A stretch of DNA of 64,000 nucleotides. Source: Xanthobacter oligotrophicus (GTDB lineage: Bacteria > Pseudomonadota > Alphaproteobacteria > Rhizobiales > Xanthobacteraceae). The DNA lies in contig NZ_VTTL01000010.1 in NCBI RefSeq assembly GCF_008364685.1, positions 186,001-250,000 on the forward strand, read 5' to 3'. The notes below the pieces were generated by a model. That model was not told the DNA's origin. It searched no databases and saw only the letters and a list, made by a program, of their open reading frames with translations. The stretch's first letter is position 1; every line of letters begins with the position of its first letter. The translations under genes and the position numbers were made by a program. Of the stretch, positions 18,203 through 28,111 are shown piece after piece.

Positions 18203-19174
18203 TCAGCGCGGCGCCGACGGTTTCAGCTCCTGCCGCAGCACCTGCGCTTCCACCACCGCGACCAGCAGGTTGAGGGTGGCATAGGTGTTGGAGATGGTCT
18301 CGTCCCGCGGCAGCAACAGGTAGCGCCCCTCGCGGCAAGCCTTCATCAGGCGGCACCAGCCGGGCATGACTTTCTCCATGGCGGCGATCTCCACCGCCGG
18401 GCCGTCGCCGAGGTCGGAACGGAAGGTGCCGAACAGGAAATCGGCTTCAAGGTCCGGCAGGCGCTCGGCGCTCACGTCCATGCGCCCGCCTTCGGGGATG
18501 GCCTCCACCAGCTTGGGAAAGCGGAAGCCGGCATCGCGCAGCACCCGCCCCAGCGCCCGGTCGGTGTGGAAAACCGTGATCTTGCCCTGGTTGGCCTGGA
18601 AGCTCGCGACACTGATGCGCGAGGTATCCACCAGCGCCCGCAATTGTGCGATCTGCGCCGCATAGCGTGCTTCCAGCGCGGCGAAGCGCGCCTGCGTCCC
18701 CGTGAGGGCGGAGAGCTTGCCATAGATGGCGGCCGGGCCGCCCTTCAGGTGCTCGATGCTCACCGTAGGGGCGATGCGTTCCAGCTGGGAGAGGGGCGTG
18801 TCGCGGGTGGGCGAGGTGATGATCAGGTCGGGCCTCGCCGCCACCACCGCCTCCAGATCGATGGCATTGGCGCCGATGAAGGCGATGGGGGCGGTGTCGA
18901 AATCCACGCCGGTGAGCAGCTTGCCGGCCCGCAGGAAGCGGGTGCCGTCCGGCCGCACCCGCCCGTGGCTCGCCACCGGCACCACGCCCAGCTCGATGAG
19001 GGGCAGCGTGAGGTCGAGATCGTGCAGGGAGACGATGCGCTGCGGCCGCTCAGGCACCTCCACCTTACGGCCGAGATCGTCGGTGAAGGGACGCGTCTGG
19101 GCCAGGACTGGCGCGGCGCCGGCGAACAGCAGGGCAACGAGCAGGGCGAAGCGGAAGGGGCGGATCATGCGCAT
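18203..19174 (-). CDS. Periplasmic iron-siderophore-type substrate-binding protein
   Basis: A 323-residue class III binding protein: signal peptide (MRMIRPFRFALLVALLFAG to VLAQ) and then the two-lobed fold with FTDDLGRKVEVPERPQRIVSL, typical of FecB/FhuD-like proteins. The segment LEAVVAARPDLIITSP marks the first lobe. It lies downstream of two FecCD permeases and an ATPase, so the four genes form a complete importer. Substrate identity (ferric siderophore, haem or another chelate) cannot be read from the sequence. Confidence 0.9.
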   Translation of the reverse strand: MRMIRPFRFALLVALLFAGAAPVLAQTRPFTDDLGRKVEVPERPQRIVSLHDLDLTLPLIELGVVPVASHGRVRPDGTRFLRAGKLLTGVDFDTAPIAFIGANAIDLEAVVAARPDLIITSPTRDTPLSQLERIAPTVSIEHLKGGPAAIYGKLSALTGTQARFAALEARYAAQIAQLRALVDTSRISVASFQANQGKITVFHTDRALGRVLRDAGFRFPKLVEAIPEGGRMDVSAERLPDLEADFLFGTFRSDLGDGPAVEIAAMEKVMPGWCRLMKACREGRYLLLPRDETISNTYATLNLLVAVVEAQVLRQELKPSAPR

Positions 19175-19188
19175 GTCTCAGGAAAGGG

Positions 19189-20238
19189 TCACAGCCGGTC
19201 GCGGCGCTGCCACAGCAGCAGAAGGAAGAGGGGCACGCCCGCCAGCGTCATCACCACCCCGGCCGGGATCTGGAGTGGTGCGAACAGGAGGCGGCCCGCC
19301 GTATCGGCCGCCAGCACCAGCGCCGCGCCGAGCAGCGCGCTTGCGGTCAGCACCGCCGCCTGCCCGCCGCCTACCAGAAAGCGCGCCATGTGCGGCGCCA
19401 TCAGCCCGACGAAGCCGAGGCTGCCCACGCACGACACCGCCGCCGCCGTCATCAGCACCGGCGCGGCAAGGCCCAGCGCCTTCATGGTCTTGAGCCGCAC
19501 GCCAAGGCCCTTTGCGACGCCATCCCCCAGCAGCGCGGCGTCGGCCGCGCGCGCGGTGGCGATCAGCACCAGCGTGCCGAGCCCGCTCCAGAAGGCCAGC
19601 GCCGGGATCAGGGCCCAGTCGGCGGCATGCAGGCTGCCGGCGAGCCAGACCAGAGCGGTCTCCACATCGTTGATGTCCGCCGTAGTGATGAAGACCAGCA
19701 GCCCAGCCGCCAGCAGCCACGACACGCCGATGCCCACCAGCACGAAGCGCACCCCGGACAGGTCGCGGGCAAGCATGGTAACCACGAAGGCCACCGCGAG
19801 CCCGCCGGCCATGCCCACCGGCGGCCGCCACGCCGCATCCACCGCCGGGAAAGCGAGGATGAGGGCCAGCACGGCAACGCTCGCCCCTTCCTTCACGCCC
19901 ACCAGGCCGGGATCGGCAAGGCCGTTGCGTGTGAGCGCCTGCATGGCGGCGCCGGACAGGCCCAGCGCCGCACCGGCGAGGAGGGCCATGATCACGCGCG
20001 GCAGGCGGATTTCGCTCACCACATGAGCCACGTCCGCCCGTGCCCCGCTCCGGGCGAGGGCTGCGAGCACCTCGGCCAGGGTTATGGGCAGGCTACCCGA
20101 TGCGAGCGCGAACAGGCCGGCGGCCATCAGCACCAGCAGCAGCGCCGCCGAGATCGCCGCCGCGCGCGGGCGAAATCTCAGGGCGAGCGGGCCGGCGGCA
20201 AGGCGCCGATAGCCGGCGGCACGGGCGGGCGAGGTCAT
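19189..20238 (-). CDS. FecCD-family ABC transporter permease
   Basis: The 349-residue protein has the BtuC/FecCD fold with about ten membrane helices. Motifs include LPRVIMALLAGAALGLSGAAMQALTRNGLADPGLVGVKEGAS in the N-terminal half and GLMAPHMARFLVG in the coupling region. It is the second permease of a heterodimeric pair and lies 22 bp after the first. It transports the substrate delivered by the binding protein encoded just downstream. Confidence 0.93.
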   Translation of the reverse strand: MTSPARAAGYRRLAAGPLALRFRPRAAAISAALLLVLMAAGLFALASGSLPITLAEVLAALARSGARADVAHVVSEIRLPRVIMALLAGAALGLSGAAMQALTRNGLADPGLVGVKEGASVAVLALILAFPAVDAAWRPPVGMAGGLAVAFVVTMLARDLSGVRFVLVGIGVSWLLAAGLLVFITTADINDVETALVWLAGSLHAADWALIPALAFWSGLGTLVLIATARAADAALLGDGVAKGLGVRLKTMKALGLAAPVLMTAAAVSCVGSLGFVGLMAPHMARFLVGGGQAAVLTASALLGAALVLAADTAGRLLFAPLQIPAGVVMTLAGVPLFLLLLWQRRDRL

Positions 20239-20260
20239 CGTCCCCTCCGGCTGGCGTTAT

Positions 20261-21334
20261 TCATTTCCGCCTCCGGCTTGCGAGGGCAATGAAGACCGGC
20301 ACGCCCACCAGCGCCGTCACCGCCCCGGTGGCCAGTTCGCGGGGGGTGAACAGCATGCGGGCGGCAAGGTCCGCCGCGATCAGCAGCACCGCGCCGGCGA
20401 TGGCGCACAGGGGCAAGGCGAGGCGCATGTCGCGCGCGCCGAGGCCGCGCACCGCATGTGGCACCACCAGCCCGACGAAGCCGATGGGTCCGGCCAGCGA
20501 CACCGCCGCCCCGCTCAGGAGGCCGGCCGCCGCCAGCCCCGCCAGCCGCGTGCGGCCCACATGCACGCCGAGTCCCCGCGCCACGCCATCGCCCAGCGCC
20601 AGCGCATCGAGCCGGCCGGACAAGGCGAAGGCGAGGCCCATGCCGATCAGCGCCGGCACCAGCGCCGCCTGAAGCGCACCATAGGACAGGCCGGAAAGGT
20701 CCCCGGCTAGCCACAGCCGAACGGTGGCCAGCGTCTGGTCGTCCAGGATCAGCTGCGCCGAGGTGAGGGACGCCGCGAACGCCGACAACGCAACCCCGCA
20801 CAGGGTCACCTTCATGGGCGACAGCCCGGTCCGCCCCGCCGACGCGGTGGCGATGACGAGGCCGGACAGCACCGCCGCTCCGAGCGCGGCCACCAGCGGC
20901 CGGGTCGCAAGGAGCGCCTCGGCTGGCAGCCATGTGCGCAGCCAGGGTGCGAAGGTGAGGGTGGAGACAACGGCCAGCGCCGCCCCCGCGTTCAGCCCCA
21001 GAATGTGGGGCTCGCCCAATGGATTACGGGTGATGCTCTGCAGCAGCGCCCCGGTGATGCCGAGGCCGGCGCCCACCAGCAGGCAGCACAAAAGGCGCAG
21101 CAGCCGTAGCTCCACCACCACTTTGTGGTCGAAGCTGTCGGGATCGAACGCCACCAGCGCCTCAATCACGGTGGCCGGCGCGATCGGTCGTGCGCCGACG
21201 CCGAGATGGGCGAGCGTGAGGACGCCAAGGAGCACCAGCAGGACCAAGGTCGCCGCAACGGGACGCGCGCGCCGGGCGAAGGTGGGGGCGGGCATGGCGG
21301 CCCCTGCCGCCGGCAAGGTCGGCACCAGGCTCAC
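20261..21334 (-). CDS. FecCD-family ABC transporter permease
   Basis: The 357-residue permease has the FecCD pattern: LRLLRLLCCLLVGAGLGITGALLQSITRNPLGEPHILGLNAGA, then GPIGFVGLVVPHAVR as coupling helix. The start chosen is GTG 21334, which overlaps the ATPase stop (GTGA); an ATG at 21295 is an alternative. Together with the second permease it would form the transmembrane channel of the importer. Confidence 0.92.
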   Translation of the reverse strand: MSLVPTLPAAGAAMPAPTFARRARPVAATLVLLVLLGVLTLAHLGVGARPIAPATVIEALVAFDPDSFDHKVVVELRLLRLLCCLLVGAGLGITGALLQSITRNPLGEPHILGLNAGAALAVVSTLTFAPWLRTWLPAEALLATRPLVAALGAAVLSGLVIATASAGRTGLSPMKVTLCGVALSAFAASLTSAQLILDDQTLATVRLWLAGDLSGLSYGALQAALVPALIGMGLAFALSGRLDALALGDGVARGLGVHVGRTRLAGLAAAGLLSGAAVSLAGPIGFVGLVVPHAVRGLGARDMRLALPLCAIAGAVLLIAADLAARMLFTPRELATGAVTALVGVPVFIALASRRRK

Positions 21335-22215
21335 GGTGCAGCCTCCGACACGGCGGCGAGCGGGATGAAGACCGGCTTGCCGGTGCGCGGGTTTTCCACC
21401 GCCACCACCTCCACCCCGAACAGGTCGGCGATCTGGGCGCAGGTCAGGCCGGTGCCGTCCTCCACCTGCGCGCGGATGCGCCCGTCCTTCAGGCCCAGCA
21501 CCGTGTCGGCATAGGCGAGGGCCATGTTCAGGTCGTGCAGCACCGCCACCACGGTGCGCCCGTGCTCGCGAGTGAGGCGGTGCAGCAGGTCCAGCACCTC
21601 CACCTGATAGCGCAGGTCGAGAAAGGTGGTGGGCTCGTCCAGCAGGATCACCTTGGTGTCCTGCGCCATGGCCATGGCGATCCAGCAGCGCTGGCGCTGG
21701 CCGCCCGACAGGGCCTCCACCGGGGTGCCGGCGAAATCCAGCGTGCCGGTGAGGCGCATGGCGGTCTCCACCGCCGCGTCGTCCCGTGCGCTCCACTGGC
21801 TCAGGAAGCCCTGGTGGGGGTAGCGGCCGCGCGAGACGAGGTCGAACACGGTGAGCCCCTCCGGCACCAGCGGGCTCTGCGGCAGGATGCCGAGGTCGCG
21901 GGCGAGGGCGCGCGTGGGCAGATGGTGGATGGAGCGCCCGTCGAGGTGCACGGCGCCGCCCAGCGGCTTCAACAGGCGCGCCATGGCCGACAGCAGCGTG
22001 GACTTGCCCGAGCCGTTGGGGCCGATAAGCGCCGTCATCCGCCCGGCCCGCACCGTGAACGAAACGTCATCCACCACGACCTTGTGGCCCCAGCCGGCCT
22101 TCAGCGCCGTGACCGCGAGGCTGGGCACCGCTTCCGGCGTCGCGTCGCCCGGCGCGGGCTCCGCCGCCGGGCGGCGATCTGTGGTGGCGGGTTCACGGAT
22201 CGAAGTCTCGAACAC
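21331..22215 (-). CDS. ABC transporter ATP-binding protein (FecE/FepC type)
   Basis: The 294-residue ATPase powers the importer formed by the two permeases. Walker A GPNGSGKS is at residues 65-72, the signature LSGGQ at 169-173, and Walker B LLDEP at 191-195, with the H-loop in VLHDLNMA. An N-terminal extension of about 35 residues precedes the ABC domain. It is first in the four-gene operon, whose promoter should lie in the 490-bp region shared with the divergent TonB-dependent receptor. Confidence 0.94.
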   Translation of the reverse strand: MFETSIREPATTDRRPAAEPAPGDATPEAVPSLAVTALKAGWGHKVVVDDVSFTVRAGRMTALIGPNGSGKSTLLSAMARLLKPLGGAVHLDGRSIHHLPTRALARDLGILPQSPLVPEGLTVFDLVSRGRYPHQGFLSQWSARDDAAVETAMRLTGTLDFAGTPVEALSGGQRQRCWIAMAMAQDTKVILLDEPTTFLDLRYQVEVLDLLHRLTREHGRTVVAVLHDLNMALAYADTVLGLKDGRIRAQVEDGTGLTCAQIADLFGVEVVAVENPRTGKPVFIPLAAVSEAAP

Positions 22216-22706
22216 TTAAGGTCTTCCTTGACGGGTCCTCAGCGGCACAGAGGCCGTGACAAAGGGCCGTGACACAGGCCAGGCCCACGCTTTTCCATGG
22301 GTCTCAGTCGGTCATGGTGCTGTAGCAGTCAAACGGCAGGCGCTCAGAAAAATGCAACAAACCGTCGCGATTATCGCTCTTCCAAACTCGCAGCGCGACC
22401 AATTCGACGCACTTTCAAATTATTCCATTTCTGAAAAGACATTGTGCACAATCAGAAAATCCCCGCATGCACGCCATTTTTCGTCGGTAATGTAGCCAAC
22501 ACGCCAGATGACATCTTCAGTTTGTATCTGTTTTGAACGATGATCAATCAGGGTCTGCGGGATTATTAGATCATTTCCAAAATTTACTACTACAGCGAAT
22601 TTGCAAAACTCAGGGCTGGTTCACGCCGTGGCGGGACCACGGCTTCAGGCCATCGCTTCGGGTAGCGGCCGGGCGATGGCAGGATCAGGTTCGGGGTAAG
22701 GGTCAG
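22216..22706. promoter_or_regulatory. Long divergent intergenic region with a 12-bp palindrome
   Basis: This 491-bp stretch between the importer operon and the TonB-dependent receptor is clearly richer in A and T than its surroundings. It contains a perfect palindrome, ATTGTGCACAAT (22441-22452), a good operator candidate. I see no Fur-like 19-bp inverted repeat, no Irr-type box and no cobalamin riboswitch. No convincing gene is present. Confidence 0.5.
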
Positions 22707-24905
22707 ATGTCTTCACATGCAGCGCCGAGGCTTCGCCGGCATCCTCTTCATCGGCATTGTCTTCGTCGACATCTCTTGGCTTCGGCCATGGGCTTCCTGC
22801 AGCTCGCCGCCGCATCCGGCCTCGCCGTAGCCCAGACGGCGCCGCAGGCCGAGGAGCCGGCGCAGGACAACACCGAGCTGCCCACCGTGCAGGTGCAGGC
22901 CGAGCACGGCGACGGGGTGATGGTAGGGTATCAGCCGGTGGCCACCTCCACCGCCACGCTCACCCAGATGCCGATCCTCGACATTCCGGCGGCGGTGAAC
23001 GTGGTGACCCAGGAGGTCATCCAGGACCAGAACGCCCGCACCCTCGACGAGGTGCTGGCCAACATCAGCAACGTCACCCAGGCCAACACGCTGGGCGGCA
23101 CCCAGGATGCCTTCATCCGCCGCGGCTTCGGCGACAACCGCGACGGCGGCGTGCTCACCAACGGCCTGCGCACGGTGCTGCCGCGCAGCTTCAATGCCAC
23201 CACGGACCGGGTGGAGGTGCTGAAAGGCCCCGCCTCCACCCTCTACGGCATCCAGGAGCCGGGCGGCATCATCAACGTCATCACCAAGCGGCCGCAGGAG
23301 ACGTTCAGCGCCAACCTGTTCGGATCGCTCACCAGCTTCGGCGGCAGCTGGGGCGATTTCGATATCACCGGCCCCATCGCCGGGACCAATTTCGCCTACC
23401 GTCTCATCGGCGAGATGCAGGACACCAATTACTGGCGCAATTTCGGCGAGACCGAGCAGACGCTGATCTCCCCTGCCCTTGCCTGGTATGGCGACAGCAC
23501 GGCGGTGAATGTCTCCTACACCCACCGCGACTATTCCGTGCCGTTCGATCGCGGCACCATCTTCGACCTCGGCACCGGCAAGGCCGTGCAGGTGGACCGC
23601 CGCACGCGGTTCGACGAGAAATACAACATCACCGATGGCGATTCCGACCTGTTCCTCGCCAGCGTGGAGCATGAGTTCAACGACGCCTGGAAGCTGAAGG
23701 TGAACTACGCCTGGAGCCAGGACGCTTATTCCGACAACCAGGCCCGGGTGATTGCCTATGATGCCAAAACCGGCATCCTGACCCGCCGGGCCGATGCCAC
23801 CCAGGGTTCCACCCAGACCGGCAACAATGCGCGCGCCGACCTCAGCGGCCGGGTGGACATTGCCGGCTTCAAGAACGAACTGCTGTTCGGCGTCGCCTAC
23901 AACGACTACGACCTGCTGCGCACGGACATGCTGCGCTGCAAGAACCAGAAGGGCTTCAACATCTATGCCCCGGTCTATGGCACGCTGCCCCTGTGCACCA
24001 CCGTGTCGGCGGCGGACAGCGACCAGACCATCCAGCAGACCCTCTACAATGGCTACGCGCAGGACGCCTTCTACCTGACCGAGCAGTGGATCCTGGTGGC
24101 CGGTGCCAGCTACCAGTACTACACGCAGATGGCGGGCAAGGGCCGGCCCTTCAACCTGAACACGGACCAGGAGGGCAGCGCCTTCATGCCCCGGGCGGGC
24201 ATCGTCTACAAGGCGACGGACAAGCTGTCGCTGTATGCCAACTACTCAACCTCCTTCATGCCGCAAAGCTCCATCGCCGACTATATCGGCGCGCTGGATC
24301 CCGAGACCGGCGTGTCCTACGAGGCGGGCGTGAAGTTCGAGCTGATGAAGGGCCTCACCGGCACGGCGGCGCTGTTCAACATCGAGAAGGAGAACGTGCT
24401 CTATACCGAGGTGATCAATGGCGAGAGCTATGCCAAGACCGCCGGCAAGGTGCGCTCGCGCGGCCTGGAATTCGACATCGCCGGCGCGGTGACGGACAAG
24501 ATCAACATCATCGCCAGCTACGGCTATACGGACGCGGTGATCGTCGAAGACGCGCAATATGCCGGCAAGACCCCAGCCAACGTGGCGCGCCACACCTATT
24601 CCCTGTTCACCACCTATGATTTCGGCAAGGTATGGGGCGACAACACCTTGAAGGTGGGCGGCGGCTTCCATGGCCGCAGCGCGGCCCCCGGCGTGCCGGC
24701 CAATACCTATTGGCTGCCCGCCTACGTGGTGTTCGACGCCATGGTCGCCTACACCATCGCCGCCGAGCGCCCGCTCACGGTACAGCTCAACGTGAAGAAC
24801 CTGTTCGACACCACCTATTATTCGTCGTCGATTGGAACCAACAATCTCGGCAACACCATCGGCGACCCGCTGGAAGCGACACTCTCCGCCCGCATGACGT
24901 TCTGA
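22707..24905 (+). CDS. TonB-dependent siderophore receptor
   Basis: The 732-residue outer-membrane receptor would take up ferric siderophore using TonB energy. After an unusual His/Arg-rich start and a hydrophobic signal (FLQLAAASGLAVAQ) comes the plug domain with MPILDIPAAVNVVTQEVI, DAFIRRGFGDNRDGG and VEVLKGPASTLYGIQEPGGIINVITKRP, then a 22-strand-type barrel ending in the outer-membrane signal ...LSARMTF. ATG 22707 is the start that leads directly into the signal sequence. The divergent ABC genes should move the same ligand across the inner membrane. Confidence 0.93.
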   Translation: MSSHAAPRLRRHPLHRHCLRRHLLASAMGFLQLAAASGLAVAQTAPQAEEPAQDNTELPTVQVQAEHGDGVMVGYQPVATSTATLTQMPILDIPAAVNVVTQEVIQDQNARTLDEVLANISNVTQANTLGGTQDAFIRRGFGDNRDGGVLTNGLRTVLPRSFNATTDRVEVLKGPASTLYGIQEPGGIINVITKRPQETFSANLFGSLTSFGGSWGDFDITGPIAGTNFAYRLIGEMQDTNYWRNFGETEQTLISPALAWYGDSTAVNVSYTHRDYSVPFDRGTIFDLGTGKAVQVDRRTRFDEKYNITDGDSDLFLASVEHEFNDAWKLKVNYAWSQDAYSDNQARVIAYDAKTGILTRRADATQGSTQTGNNARADLSGRVDIAGFKNELLFGVAYNDYDLLRTDMLRCKNQKGFNIYAPVYGTLPLCTTVSAADSDQTIQQTLYNGYAQDAFYLTEQWILVAGASYQYYTQMAGKGRPFNLNTDQEGSAFMPRAGIVYKATDKLSLYANYSTSFMPQSSIADYIGALDPETGVSYEAGVKFELMKGLTGTAALFNIEKENVLYTEVINGESYAKTAGKVRSRGLEFDIAGAVTDKINIIASYGYTDAVIVEDAQYAGKTPANVARHTYSLFTTYDFGKVWGDNTLKVGGGFHGRSAAPGVPANTYWLPAYVVFDAMVAYTIAAERPLTVQLNVKNLFDTTYYSSSIGTNNLGNTIGDPLEATLSARMTF

Positions 24906-24946
24906 GCGCGGACCTGACCGAGGTTCGGCCAAGGCCTGCCCTTGCG

Positions 24947-27900
24947 TCAGTCGCCGTGGGGGGCGGGCGCGTCCGGCGCCGGGTGCACCTTCGGGCGGGA
25001 GCCGGGGCGCAGCTTCTCGCGGATGCCCTGGAACAGCACGTAGAGCGGCGGGATGACGAAGATGCCGAGGAAGGACGCGGCGATCATGCCGCCGAACACC
25101 GGCGTGCCCACGTTCTGCCGCGCCATCTGCGCCGCGCCCGTCGCCACCACCAGCGGGTAGAGGCCGAGGATGAAGGCGAGCGAGGTCATCATCACCGGGC
25201 GGAACCGCAGGCGCGACCCCTCGGTGGCGGCCTGGAGCAGATCCTCCCCGTGCTCGCGCCGCTCCTTGGCGAACTCGACGATGAGGATGCCGTTCTTGGC
25301 CGCGAGGCCGATGAGCACGATCATGCCGATCTGCCCGTAGAGGTCGAGGGTGAGCCGGCCGATGACGATGGCCGCGAACGCCCCCAGCATGCCCACGGTG
25401 ACGGAGAGCAGCACCGGCACCGGGATCGACCAGCTCTCATAGAGCGCCACCAGGAACAGGAAGGCGAACAGCACGGCGAAGGCGAGGATCGTCCCCGTCT
25501 TGCCCTCCGCCCGCTTCTCCTGAAACGAGGTGTCGGTCCACGCGCCGGAGAAGCCCTGCGGCAGGGTCTTCGCCGCAACCTCGTCCATGGCGGCGAGCGC
25601 CTGGCCGGAGGAGGTGCCTTCCGCCGGCGCGCCCTGCACCGTCACCGCCCGCTTGTTGTTGTAGCGGATCAGCGCCGGCGGGCCGATCTCCACCCGTACC
25701 TCCACGATGGAGCGCAGCGGGATCATCTCGCCTTTGTTGTTGCGCACATGGATGCGGTAGATGTCGTCGATGCTCTTGCGATCCTCCGCTTCCGCCTGCA
25801 CCTGGACCTGCCAGGTGCGGCCGTAGAGGTTCATGTCGTTCACATAGAGCCCGCCGAGCGAGGTCTGGAGCGCCTGGAACACGCTGTCCAGCGGCACGCC
25901 CAGCACCTGGGCCTTGTCCCGGTCGATATCGAGCTGGATCGAGGGATTGGACGCGGAATAGGTGGAGAACACGCGGGTCAGGCGCGGGTCCTGGTTGGCC
26001 GCTACCAGAAGGCCGCGCAGCACCTGCGCCAGCGCCTTCGGGTCCCCTGCCCGCAGGTCCTGCAGCACGAAGCTGAAGCCGCCGCCGGTACCGAGGCCGA
26101 CGATGGGCGGCGGTGCCAGCGGCACGACGGAGCCGCCGGAGATGGAGCGCATCTTCGGCCCGAGCCGGGCGAGGATGGCGGCGGTGCCGTTCTCAGCGCC
26201 TTTGCGCTCCTCGAACGGCTTCAGCGTCACCACGATGAAGGCGGCGTTGGGCTGGGAATAATTGTCGATGAAGTTGAGGCCGATGACGGAGGTGAAGTCC
26301 TCCACCGTGTGCTCTTCCCTCAGCAACGCCTCGGCCTTGCGGATCACCTCGGTGGTGCGGCCCACGGAAGCGCCGCCGGGCAGTTGCACCACCACGAAGA
26401 AGGCGCCCTGGTCGTCCTCGGGCAGGAAGCCGGTGGGGGTCATCTTGGACAGGGCGAAGATGCCGCCCGAGGCCACGAACACGCACACCAGCCCGATGAG
26501 CGAGAAGCGCACGATGCGTGCCACCGCCGCGCCATAGGCATCGCGCACCTTGTCGATGCCGCGCATCACATAGCCGATGGGCCCCTTCTTCGGCCCGTGG
26601 GCGGGCTTCAGCAGGATGGCGCAGAGCGCCGGCGAGAGGGTGAGCGCGTTGATGGCCGACAGGAACATGGCCACCGCCACCGTCACCGCGAACTGCCGGA
26701 ACAGCTCGCCGGAGATGCCGGGAATGAAGGCCACCGGCACGAACACGGAGAGCAGCACCAGGGTGATGGCGATGATGGGCGCGGTGATTTCCGCCATGGC
26801 CCGCTTGGTGGCCTCGGCGGGGGTAAGCTCGGGATGCTCCTCCATCACGCGCTCGACGTTCTCCACCACCACGATGGCGTCATCCACCACGATGCCGATG
26901 GCGAGCACGATGGCCAGCAGCGACACCGAGTTCGCCGAATAGCCGATGGCGTTGAGCACGATGAAGGTGCCGATGAGGCTCACCGGCACCGCGAGCGTCG
27001 GGATCAGGGTGGCCCGGAAGCTGCCGAGGAAGAGGTAGACCACTAGCACGACGAGGATGAACGCCTCGATCAGGGTCTTCTGCACCTCGTGGATGGTCTC
27101 CACCACGAAGGAGGTGGGGTCGTAGGTGACCTTCCAGGCGAGGTCCTCGGGGAAGGCCTTCGACAGCTCATCCATGCGCTTGCGGATGGCGTTGATGGTG
27201 GTGATGGCGTTGGCGCCGGGCGACTGGTAGAGCGCCAGAACCGCCGCCGGGCCACCGTTGAACAGGGTCTCGCGGTCAAGGTTGGCCGCGCCCAGCTCCA
27301 GCCGCGCCACGTCGCCGAGGCGCAGCACCGAGCCGTCCTCATTGGTGCGCAGGACGATCTTCTCGAATTCCTCGATGCTGGACAGCCGGCCCTTGGTGCG
27401 CAGGTTCAGCTGCAGCTGCTGGTCGTCGGAGATGGGCCGCGCGCCGATGCGGCCCACCGCCGCCTGGATGTTCTGCGCCCGGATGGCGGCGACGATGTCC
27501 TGGGTGGTGAGGCCGAGGCCGGTGAGCCGGTCGGTCTTCACCCAGGCGCGGACGGCATAGTCCTGCGGCCCCCAGAGGGAGGCGTCGCCCACGCCCGGAA
27601 TGCTTTTCAGCTCGTCGAGGATGTTGATGGTGACGTAGTTGGAGATATAGAGCGGATCCCAGGTCTTCTTCGGCGAGGAAATGGCCAGCACGCCGAGCAG
27701 CGCCGACGACTTCTTCTTCACCACCACGCCCTGGCGCTTCACGTCGTCCGGCAGCTTGGACAGCGCCACCTGGACGCGGTTGTTCATGTTGACGGTGTTG
27801 ATGTCCGGGTCGGTACCCAGCTCGAACGAGCCGGTGAGCGAATAGCTTCCGTCGTCGCCGGAGACGCTCTTCATGTAGATGAGCTTGTCCACGCCCACCA

Positions 27901-28108
27901 CCTGCGCCTCGATGGGCTGGGCGATGGTGGCATCCACCACTTCGGCGGAGGCGCCGGGATAGGCGGTGGTCACCGACACCTGCGGCGGGATGATATCGGG
28001 ATACTGCGCCACCGGGATCGCCAGCAGCGAGAGCAGGCCGGCGATGGTCGTGACGATGGCGATGACGATGGCGAGCCGCGGGCGGTCGACGAAGACGGAG
28101 GAGAGCAT
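24947..28108 (-). CDS. RND efflux transporter, inner-membrane pump (HAE1/AcrB type)
   Basis: The 1053-residue protein has the AcrB layout: 12 membrane helices and two large periplasmic loops. The N-terminus ([35 protein letters not shown]) and the proton-relay helix [20 protein letters not shown], with its paired aspartates, are clear. It exports drugs or hydrophobic compounds using proton influx. It lies 3 bp after the adaptor gene. No outer-membrane factor gene is in the operon, so it probably shares a TolC-like protein encoded elsewhere. Confidence 0.95.
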   Translation of the reverse strand: MLSSVFVDRPRLAIVIAIVTTIAGLLSLLAIPVAQYPDIIPPQVSVTTAYPGASAEVVDATIAQPIEAQVVGVDKLIYMKSVSGDDGSYSLTGSFELGTDPDINTVNMNNRVQVALSKLPDDVKRQGVVVKKKSSALLGVLAISSPKKTWDPLYISNYVTINILDELKSIPGVGDASLWGPQDYAVRAWVKTDRLTGLGLTTQDIVAAIRAQNIQAAVGRIGARPISDDQQLQLNLRTKGRLSSIEEFEKIVLRTNEDGSVLRLGDVARLELGAANLDRETLFNGGPAAVLALYQSPGANAITTINAIRKRMDELSKAFPEDLAWKVTYDPTSFVVETIHEVQKTLIEAFILVVLVVYLFLGSFRATLIPTLAVPVSLIGTFIVLNAIGYSANSVSLLAIVLAIGIVVDDAIVVVENVERVMEEHPELTPAEATKRAMAEITAPIIAITLVLLSVFVPVAFIPGISGELFRQFAVTVAVAMFLSAINALTLSPALCAILLKPAHGPKKGPIGYVMRGIDKVRDAYGAAVARIVRFSLIGLVCVFVASGGIFALSKMTPTGFLPEDDQGAFFVVVQLPGGASVGRTTEVIRKAEALLREEHTVEDFTSVIGLNFIDNYSQPNAAFIVVTLKPFEERKGAENGTAAILARLGPKMRSISGGSVVPLAPPPIVGLGTGGGFSFVLQDLRAGDPKALAQVLRGLLVAANQDPRLTRVFSTYSASNPSIQLDIDRDKAQVLGVPLDSVFQALQTSLGGLYVNDMNLYGRTWQVQVQAEAEDRKSIDDIYRIHVRNNKGEMIPLRSIVEVRVEIGPPALIRYNNKRAVTVQGAPAEGTSSGQALAAMDEVAAKTLPQGFSGAWTDTSFQEKRAEGKTGTILAFAVLFAFLFLVALYESWSIPVPVLLSVTVGMLGAFAAIVIGRLTLDLYGQIGMIVLIGLAAKNGILIVEFAKERREHGEDLLQAATEGSRLRFRPVMMTSLAFILGLYPLVVATGAAQMARQNVGTPVFGGMIAASFLGIFVIPPLYVLFQGIREKLRPGSRPKVHPAPDAPAPHGD

Positions 28109-28111
28109 GGC

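Noticed and set aside
22216..22706. Cobalamin riboswitch or Fur box upstream of the TonB-dependent receptor
   Set aside because: No B12-box-like sequence and no 19-bp Fur-type inverted repeat were found; only a 12-bp palindrome is clear.
24632..27046. Long open frame (804 codons) on the + strand opposite the RND pump gene
   Set aside because: Composition is His/Asp/Glu/Arg-rich, as produced by antisense frames of high-GC genes, and the opposite strand encodes a clear AcrB-type protein.
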